The position numbers and the translations under genes were made by a program. From Emcibacter sp. (lineage in GTDB: Bacteria > Pseudomonadota > Alphaproteobacteria > Sphingomonadales > Emcibacteraceae): a stretch of 37,734 nt of DNA. Every line of letters starts with the position of its first letter. The first letter of the stretch is position 1. Where the stretch lies: assembly GCA_026982375.1 (NCBI GenBank), contig JALSHF010000219.1, positions 1 to 37,734 on the forward strand, given 5' to 3'. The notes below the pieces were generated by a model. The model ran no database searches. It was not told the DNA's origin and was given only the letters and a program-made list of their open reading frames with translations. Below are positions 32,535 to 37,734 of this stretch, in pieces.

Positions 32535-34880
32535 TTAACGGCCATGGCACTTCTTGTATTTTATACCACTGCCGCATGGGCATGGTTCATTGCGTCCAAT
32601 TTTCCTTGTACGCTTGGGCTTTGGGGTGGCCGCCGTAGGACGTAAGCTTACTGTCCTGTTTGGCTGTCTCATGCGCTTGGCATCATCATAGATGTGTGCA
32701 TTTTTGTTCGTCCGAGTGGAAGGGACATGCACTGTGAGGCGTTCGGCCTTAATATAAGTGCCGCCCGCATTTGCTATAACCGTCAAACCAATCACGTCGG
32801 GGGAATTGATCGCAAGAGCAGCGGCACTTGCCTTATCATTGACCTTACTCCATTCAATGTCGCTTTTCTTGCTTTGCAACCAGACAAAAAGGGGAGGTCC
32901 GTCGCCAGCAAAGGTGAAATAGCGTGCTGGATACTGATCCAGTGTCTTGCGCTGATCTGACAGAATTTTGGCGAGATCATTGCGACCTTTCTCGCTAAAA
33001 TCGCGGATATGGCTCTCCACCGAAAGCCATCCCGGTGCGCGGGTTGTGTTCAGTGCGCCGAGCAGCTTGGTCACCTCGTCTGGAAATTTCTGGCTGGGAA
33101 TAGGTTTGTTTTCCCAGTCTTCACCCTCGAAGCTCTTGTCGACGACATCACTCATACCGTCCCACACGATCATATCCACTTTTCCATCCTTCAATTTGTC
33201 GGTAAAGTCCTGATCGAATCGGTTTCTCTTAAGGTATGCACCGAGGTGGTCAAGCTCGTCAAACAGGCGCGCGCGTCGTATGCCCGCCGCAGCCTGCCGC
33301 ACCTCAATGTAATGTGCAAACTCGCCAGGTGTAGGAAGAAGTCGCTTGAGAACAAAAAGGTCATCAATAGACATTGAAATAAACGGATGCTTGCCGAGGA
33401 TTGGCTTTATTTGGGGCAATTCCTTGCAATATGTCGAAAATGGAGAAAACGATTCAACCGTCAACCCAATTGGCACCATTATGCGGTAATCCGCATGGCG
33501 AATACGTCCGCATTCTTTGTATTTTCCATCCACTAAGTGGTATATGGGCACTTCATCTGCCGAATTTAGATACTTGAAGAAGCGTTCACACTGCTTATAA
33601 GCTTTAATTACCAAGTCTTGAACCGATTTTGCATGGCGTTCAAAATCAAGAGCCGGCGAAGCAATGGTTGCAGCTGCACCTGCTTTCGCTTCAATCAGAA
33701 AAAGCACATCATCTAGCAGAACCACGGTGTCATTTTCGGACCACTGCTTGGTCGTGGGGTCTTTGTAGTAGACTTCCTGATGGATCGTAGCATTAGGTAG
33801 CTGGGCAGCCAAAATATCCGAGAAGGCACCTTCGCTCAGTATTTTCTGGCGATTCTCGAAGTCCTGCCTGTAATCTGGCTTGCGTTGCAATAAATTAAAG
33901 AGAAGGGCACGATATCCTGCGTCACGGATGAAACATGGATCGACGGCATAATAGTCTGATTCAAGTTTTATCAACGGCTTTTTCCGGGCAGGAAGGGTTT
34001 GATAGGGGGTTCCTGCGTAATCGCCTGAGGCAAAAAACGCGATCTCTTCACCACGTTCATACGCTAAATCTGCCAACAGTTTCTCCGGTAGTTTCGTATG
34101 GCGGCTGACATTGGCGATCCCGCCCCAGAACAAGTCATCTACGGCCAGATCAGCGGCTTTTGATTGATCTGCATTTGAGGCAACCCATGATTCCATGACC
34201 TCTTCCAAAGGTTTGTTTTGAGCAGTAGCGAATGCAACAGCCGCCTTTTGTTGCTTTTGTATCTCCTCTATCGCGTCAGCGTGCCCTGAGCGTGTGGCAT
34301 TCGCCATGTCCTGAAAACCTTCCGCAATTTCTGCAGAACCAACACCATACGCCTCTTTCAGGGCGTCATTATGTGGGGCAAGCACATAGTTGTAGAATTC
34401 ATCTTCCAGAACCTGATAGCGGTTTCCACGAAGCATGATCCAAGTTGACTTGGCGTGGAACTCGATTTCACCCGTGTTCGGCCCGAAAATGCCACCTTTT
34501 GCAGGGCCAGAGGTTGCCATGGCGAAAAACATTGCCTGCTGTTTGAGCTCTTGGCTAAGCTCAAGCAACTGGACACATTTTGCCTCGTCGAATTCGAGGA
34601 TTGCGGGAGCAGTATCAGATGCTAGGACCGCATGAACGTATTCTAGCAGAAACTGATTTTCGCCAAGAATGTCATCAGGACTGTCCGCAACGTCATTCTT
34701 CGAAGACGCGCCTTGGTCCTCTCTGGCCTTCATCATGTACTGGGCGTAAATATAACCAAGAAGATCCTTAGCTGGCATGGCGACGATAAGGTCGCGCATG
34801 CGGGCAGCGGTCGTTTTCATACTTTCCAATAAATCGGTTGCCGCTTTTTCAAGCTCTTCTTCAGTGGAACTCGACGTCAT
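32535..34880 (-). CDS. Probable PD-(D/E)xK nuclease-fold protein with C-terminal SEC-C motif
   Basis: This is a 781-residue cytoplasmic protein with no signal or membrane segment. Residues 1-250 are mostly helical and not recognised. Around residues 345-400 a nuclease-like core appears: a helix after [10 protein letters not shown], then QEVYYKD, END (Asp384), a strand [11 protein letters not shown] and E397-A-K399. This gives the D-x(12)-ExK pattern of PD-(D/E)xK enzymes. Residues 410-745 include a further mixed region ([33 protein letters not shown]). The extreme C-terminus after a Lys/Arg-rich linker is a SEC-C zinc motif: C767-P-C769, C778-H779. The start has GGAG 5 bp upstream. The gene is a singleton between unrelated genes, beside tRNA-Leu. 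A nucleic-acid-targeting, possibly defensive, role is inference. Confidence 0.7.
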   Translation of the reverse strand: MTSSSTEEELEKAATDLLESMKTTAARMRDLIVAMPAKDLLGYIYAQYMMKAREDQGASSKNDVADSPDDILGENQFLLEYVHAVLASDTAPAILEFDEAKCVQLLELSQELKQQAMFFAMATSGPAKGGIFGPNTGEIEFHAKSTWIMLRGNRYQVLEDEFYNYVLAPHNDALKEAYGVGSAEIAEGFQDMANATRSGHADAIEEIQKQQKAAVAFATAQNKPLEEVMESWVASNADQSKAADLAVDDLFWGGIANVSRHTKLPEKLLADLAYERGEEIAFFASGDYAGTPYQTLPARKKPLIKLESDYYAVDPCFIRDAGYRALLFNLLQRKPDYRQDFENRQKILSEGAFSDILAAQLPNATIHQEVYYKDPTTKQWSENDTVVLLDDVLFLIEAKAGAAATIASPALDFERHAKSVQDLVIKAYKQCERFFKYLNSADEVPIYHLVDGKYKECGRIRHADYRIMVPIGLTVESFSPFSTYCKELPQIKPILGKHPFISMSIDDLFVLKRLLPTPGEFAHYIEVRQAAAGIRRARLFDELDHLGAYLKRNRFDQDFTDKLKDGKVDMIVWDGMSDVVDKSFEGEDWENKPIPSQKFPDEVTKLLGALNTTRAPGWLSVESHIRDFSEKGRNDLAKILSDQRKTLDQYPARYFTFAGDGPPLFVWLQSKKSDIEWSKVNDKASAAALAINSPDVIGLTVIANAGGTYIKAERLTVHVPSTRTNKNAHIYDDAKRMRQPNRTVSLRPTAATPKPKRTRKIGRNEPCPCGSGIKYKKCHGR

Positions 34881-35015
34881 GTTTTCTCCTGAGCCGATCG
34901 TAGTCAGTAAAAAGGCTGGCCAAATCTAATATCTATTCTGTGGTCAATTCCCATAGTATCAATCCCCATGGAAATGAGCTACCCTGCATTATATTCAATA
35001 TGCTTGATTTGTATT

Positions 35016-35103
35016 TGGTGCGGCCGAGAAGACTCGAACTTCCACGGGATATTATCCCACAGCGACCTCAACGCTGCGCGTCTACCAATTCCGCCACGGC
35101 CGC
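35016..35103 (-). tRNA. tRNA-Leu(GAG)
   Basis: Read on the minus strand, this is an 88-nt class II tRNA. The acceptor GCGGCCG (35097-35103) pairs with CGGCCGC (35020-35026), followed by discriminator A and encoded CCA (35016-35018). The anticodon loop TTGAGGT gives GAG. D-arm (GGTAGACGC), long variable arm and GTTCGAGTC T-arm are intact. Its 3' end faces the accessory genes at 31279-34880. Confidence 0.97.
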
Positions 35104-35196
35104 ACACTTTGAATTGGATCAAACCTTAAAAAGAATTTGACTGAGGGTGAAGTAACAAACCACAGCCGATTTAGCAATAGTAATTATCACCAAAGG

Positions 35197-35922
35197 TCAA
35201 ATATTCTCACCAATATGAATGCCGCATTCAGCTTTATCCTGACCAGACCAGCGGCCCATACGTCTGTCCTGTCCGGCTTCGACGCGTTTTGTGCAGGGCA
35301 TGCAGCCAATAGAAGGATAGCCTTGTGCGACCAGGGGATGTTTCGGCAGGCCTTTATTCTCCATTATCTGGTCTAGCTCATCCTGATTCCAATGGGCCAA
35401 AGGATTGATTTTAAATTTTGAACCATCCTGTTCGATCAATGGTATCCCGCTTCGTTCTGTGGTTTGGAATCTCTTGCGGCCTGTAATCCACGCACCATAA
35501 CCATTCATGGCTTTGGCAAGGGGGCGCGTTTTACGAAGGTCGCAGCAGGCATCCGTATCCCGTGTCCAGAGCAGGCCGTTTTTATCCTCATTGGCAACAT
35601 CTTCGGGATTTGGCTTTATGGTAATAATGTTGGTCAGCCCCAGTTTTTCCGCAATTTTATCGCGGTAACTTACTGTTTCGCCGAATAATTTCTGGGTATT
35701 CAGAAAAATAACCGGCGTTGCCGGATTAACCTCTGCAACCATATCCAGCAATACAATGGACTCAGCGCCAAAAGAAGAAACCAGCGCAATATTATCCCGA
35801 AATTCTCCATTAATCATGGCATCCAACAGGTCCAAACTATTTAAATGACCATATTCAGACATGAGCGCAGAGAAGTCTTTTACCTTCTGCGGGTTATCTG
35901 CTTTTTTCTGCGCTAATGACAT
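35197..35922 (-). CDS. cysH: Phosphoadenylyl/adenylyl-sulfate reductase, [4Fe-4S] type
   Basis: This enzyme reduces activated sulfate to sulfite in assimilatory sulfate reduction. It has 241 aa. The N-half contains the PP-loop-like SSFGAESIVLLD (49-60). Cysteine pairs CC (126-127) and CMPC (207-210) are the ligands of the [4Fe-4S] cluster found in APS-using reductases and absent from E. coli PAPS reductase. The catalytic Cys233 is in ECGIH near the C-terminus. APS is therefore the likelier substrate. ATG 35922 is chosen because AAGGA lies about 7 bp upstream; a TTG two codons earlier is possible. It supplies sulfite, later sulfide, for the CysE-dependent pathway encoded at 20293-21036. Confidence 0.94.
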   Translation of the reverse strand: MSLAQKKADNPQKVKDFSALMSEYGHLNSLDLLDAMINGEFRDNIALVSSFGAESIVLLDMVAEVNPATPVIFLNTQKLFGETVSYRDKIAEKLGLTNIITIKPNPEDVANEDKNGLLWTRDTDACCDLRKTRPLAKAMNGYGAWITGRKRFQTTERSGIPLIEQDGSKFKINPLAHWNQDELDQIMENKGLPKHPLVAQGYPSIGCMPCTKRVEAGQDRRMGRWSGQDKAECGIHIGENI

Positions 35923-35936
35923 ATCCAATTCCTTCG

Positions 35937-35980
35937 TTACTGCATTACAGTAATTTAGGGTAGATATCTCATAAAATCAA
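35937..35980 (-). promoter_or_regulatory. Predicted cysH promoter with overlapping palindrome
   Basis: On the minus strand TTGATT (35975-35980) and TAAATT (35952-35957) are 17 bp apart. The perfect inverted repeat TTACTG-N5-CAGTAA (35937-35953) covers the downstream edge of the -10 and the probable start site, three bases before AAGGA. This is where a repressor would sit. The regulator is unknown. Confidence 0.5.
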
Positions 35981-36055
35981 GATTTCTGTGTATATTTATT
36001 TATACTACACTATAAAATATGTAAATCTAGGCTGGTGATAACGAATATTGCGAAT

Positions 36056-36298
36056 TTAGTTTCGCTGGTAATTTTTAACGCTTTGGGTGATGCTGACGGC
36101 CACATTTTCACCGGCAACCATAATTTCACCCTTGGCTATCATTTCGCCGTTTGCATAAATTTTAACGGGTTGATCCTGATGGCCGTCAAGTTCTATAACG
36201 GCGCCGCGCCCAAGCTTTAACAATTGTTTGATGGGCATCATGGTTTGGCCAAGCACAACGGTCAGTTCAACATCTACATCTTCAATTGCCTGTGACAT
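36056..36298 (-). CDS. fliN: Small FliN/FliM-type motor switch (SpoA) protein
   Basis: The protein has 80 aa and is almost entirely one SpoA domain: VELTVVLGQTMMPIKQLLKLGRG, then VIELDG and the late VYANG-like KIYANGEMIAKGEIMVAGENVAVSI. This is the C-terminal domain that in FliN forms the flagellar C-ring with FliM and FliG. It is shorter than most FliN proteins, lacking the N-terminal tail. No other flagellar gene is in the window; its neighbours are cysH and lipB. It may be a stray true FliN in an organism with dispersed flagellar genes, or a SpoA protein with another partner. The fold call is firm, the flagellar role less so. Confidence 0.82.
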   Translation of the reverse strand: MSQAIEDVDVELTVVLGQTMMPIKQLLKLGRGAVIELDGHQDQPVKIYANGEMIAKGEIMVAGENVAVSITQSVKNYQRN

Positions 36299-36387
36299 TA
36301 TTAATTTTATCCTTAATTTACGTCTTTAAAATGGATATATATCCCACAATGGAATAACATAATTATTATTCGGTTAACAGGAAAAGC

Positions 36388-37050
36388 ATGACCAAAACTA
36401 AAAATACACCCTTGACTCTTGAATGGAAATATACAGAAGGCCTGACGTCCTATGAAGAGGCCATGGCCTTTATGGAACAAAGGGTCGCTGATATTCATGG
36501 GGGCCGGGCTTCGGAACTTGTCTGGTTTTTGCAGCATCCCCCGCTTTATACGGGCGGTACATCTGCAAAGATTGATGACTTGCTTCTACCTGATCGCTTT
36601 CCCATTTATGATACAGGGCGCGGCGGGCAATATACCTATCACGGGCCGGGACAGCGTGTGGTTTATGTTATGCTCGACCTGACACGGCGCGGGCGGGATC
36701 TGCGAAAATATGTCTTCCAGCTGGAACAATGGATCATTGAGACGCTGGCCGAATTTAACGTTACTGCGGAAAGACGCAAGGGCCGGGTCGGCGTTTGGGT
36801 AACCCGAAATGGTGGCGGCGAAGAAAAAATTGCCGCCATAGGGGTGCGGGTGCGCAAATGGGTAAGTTTCCATGGTATATGCATTAATGTTGAGCCTGAC
36901 CTTGAACATTACAGCGGCATCGTCCCCTGCGGCATTTCCGAGCATGGCGTAACATCTCTTGCGGCTCTGGGCCTACCCGTTGCCATGCATGATGTTGATG
37001 CCGTTCTAAAACATAAATGGACCGAAATATTTGAGAAACCGCATGAATAA
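36388..37050 (+). CDS. lipB: Octanoyl-[acyl-carrier-protein]-protein N-octanoyltransferase
   Basis: This enzyme transfers octanoyl groups from acyl carrier protein to lipoyl domains, the first step of de novo lipoate attachment. It has 220 aa. The motif [12 protein letters not shown] (78-89) binds the acyl chain, Lys147 is in KIAAIGVR, and the catalytic Cys181 is in [19 protein letters not shown] lies 4 bp before ATG 36388. A 12-bp perfect palindrome GGATATATATCC (36333-36344) sits in the divergent gap to the FliN-type gene. Its last 8 bp overlap the following lipoprotein gene. Confidence 0.95.
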   Translation: MTKTKNTPLTLEWKYTEGLTSYEEAMAFMEQRVADIHGGRASELVWFLQHPPLYTGGTSAKIDDLLLPDRFPIYDTGRGGQYTYHGPGQRVVYVMLDLTRRGRDLRKYVFQLEQWIIETLAEFNVTAERRKGRVGVWVTRNGGGEEKIAAIGVRVRKWVSFHGICINVEPDLEHYSGIVPCGISEHGVTSLAALGLPVAMHDVDAVLKHKWTEIFEKPHE

Positions 37051-37486
37051 AAACTGGAAAAACACTTTTTATCTATTATTCCTGCCTGTTGTCTTATCCA
37101 GCTGTTCATTACCTGTTGATACCGGCCTTGCTGAGTTAGCGGTGACAGATTTTCATGAAAGTTATAACAGGGCGTCTTTCAGGGCCATTCATGACAATGC
37201 CAGTCCGGACTTTAAAGCATTTATTCCACAGGATAAATTCGTTCTTTTGCTTGGAAAACTTCATGCGAGACTTGGCCAGCATCAAAGTTCAAATCTGATC
37301 AACTGGACTGCCAAATCCAGCATCAAAGACGGCGCAACCATCACACTGACTTATGATGCCGTATATGACAATGATGACAGGGCCAAAGAAAGTTTTACCT
37401 TCAAAGTCAATGACGGAATGGCCCGGTTATATAATTTTAATGTGGCCTCGAAAGCTTTAAACAGATCAAAAGATACGGATATTTAA
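37043..37486 (+). CDS. Small lipoprotein of unknown function
   Basis: The precursor has 147 aa with a lipobox LSSC (Cys21) after a short hydrophobic core. The mature part (about 127 residues) has a helix-rich start ([27 protein letters not shown]) followed by strands ([29 protein letters not shown]). This pattern resembles NTF2-like small exported domains such as DUF4019/DUF3887; I cannot confirm which. ATG 37043 overlaps the end of lipB by 8 bp, so it is probably translated from the lipB transcript. The upstream in-frame TTG at 37031 is rejected. The last codons lie in a 13-bp tandem duplication. Confidence 0.72.
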   Translation: MNKNWKNTFYLLFLPVVLSSCSLPVDTGLAELAVTDFHESYNRASFRAIHDNASPDFKAFIPQDKFVLLLGKLHARLGQHQSSNLINWTAKSSIKDGATITLTYDAVYDNDDRAKESFTFKVNDGMARLYNFNVASKALNRSKDTDI

Positions 37487-37500
37487 CACGGATATTTAAC
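37475..37500. repeat. 13-bp perfect tandem duplication at convergent stops
   Basis: ACGGATATTTAAC occurs at 37475-37487 and again at 37488-37500. The first copy holds the lipoprotein stop TAA (37484-37486). The second copy holds the minus-strand stop of the acylphosphatase gene (37496-37498). Confidence 0.97.
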
Positions 37501-37734
37501 GGTGTCTTTCTTCAATATCAACGGTTGGTTTCTGCGTAAACCCCTTAGGGGTAATGCCCATGGCCGCCTGAATATCAATATGGTCAACTTTAGCCAATTC
37601 TGGCCCGTCCCAACAGGCCTTAATCATATCATCAACAAGATTCTCAGGCCCGACAAGCAAGCTTTCCACACTGCCGTCCGCGCGGTTTCGAACCCAGCCG
37701 TCCAGCTTCAGGATATTGGCCCGTTCCACGGCCC
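37496..37734 (-). CDS. Acylphosphatase (C-terminal part)
   Basis: The frame is open to the window edge, so the start lies outside and about 79 residues are visible. LDGWVRNRADGSVESLLVGPE and the following CWDGPELAKVDHI match the second half of acylphosphatases, including the conserved Asn of WVRNRADGSV. The first half, with the phosphate-binding loop and catalytic Arg, is missing from the window. The enzyme hydrolyses acyl phosphates in the cytoplasm. An internal GTG at 37729 is not a likely start. Confidence 0.85.
   Translation of the reverse strand, partial: AVERANILKLDGWVRNRADGSVESLLVGPENLVDDMIKACWDGPELAKVDHIDIQAAMGITPKGFTQKPTVDIEERHR

Noticed and set aside
35016-35050. Possible attachment site at the tRNA-Leu 3' end
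   Set aside because: No copy of this sequence was found at the bcp side of the accessory block and no integrase is present.
1-37734. CRISPR arrays, insertion sequences and prophage genes
   Set aside because: I saw no regularly spaced long repeats, no transposase, and no integrase or phage structural gene.

Overview
The window looks like chromosomal DNA of an alphaproteobacterium. The evidence is the order dacC-like / tmk / holB / metG / TatD / MBL hydrolase, the pairing of glnE with a giant AsmA-like protein, methionyl-tRNA synthetase without zinc-knuckle cysteines, and a [4Fe-4S] type CysH. I cannot name a genus. Genes are packed tightly, with many 4-bp ATGA overlaps and several convergent genes that share or nearly share stop codons. 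Most of the DNA has moderate GC.

Layout. 1-678: the 3' end of a polysaccharide flippase. 726-815: tRNA-Ser(UGA). 1070-9021: a co-directional run for cell-wall remodelling (MltB-type transglycosylase, RlpA, PBP5/6-type carboxypeptidase), then tmk, holB, metG, a TatD nuclease and an MBL-fold hydrolase. 9040-11779: an MFS transporter, a periplasmic cyclophilin and RluA. 11776-15005 (minus): the ABC system ybbA-ybbP, divergent from tesA as in E. coli. 15870-16193: a small exported PepSY-like protein preceded by helically phased TCGC repeats and followed by a strong terminator. 16332-18041: a YbfF-like esterase and a PanE-type reductase. 18038-21036 (minus): cysE followed by two cysteine desulfurases. 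This block could run from serine to cysteine to persulfide sulfur. 21236-21877: a divergent COG2945-type hydrolase whose predicted promoter carries a palindrome. 21883-24378: anmK and tyrS. 24395-30759: the AsmA-like protein and glnE, divergent. 30770-31231: bcp.

The accessory part is 31279-35015, between bcp and tRNA-Leu(GAG). It holds a GC-rich DUF6544-type membrane-anchored protein, a stretch of about 300 bp with no recognisable gene, and a 781-residue protein. That protein combines a probable PD-(D/E)xK nuclease core with a C-terminal SEC-C zinc motif. It is the best candidate here for an undescribed system. I found no integrase and no attachment-site duplication.

35197-37734 returns to core genes: cysH with a palindrome over its predicted promoter, a solitary small FliN-type protein, lipB, a small lipoprotein overlapping lipB, and the 5'-truncated end of an acylphosphatase. 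A 13-bp tandem duplication lies across the last two stop codons.
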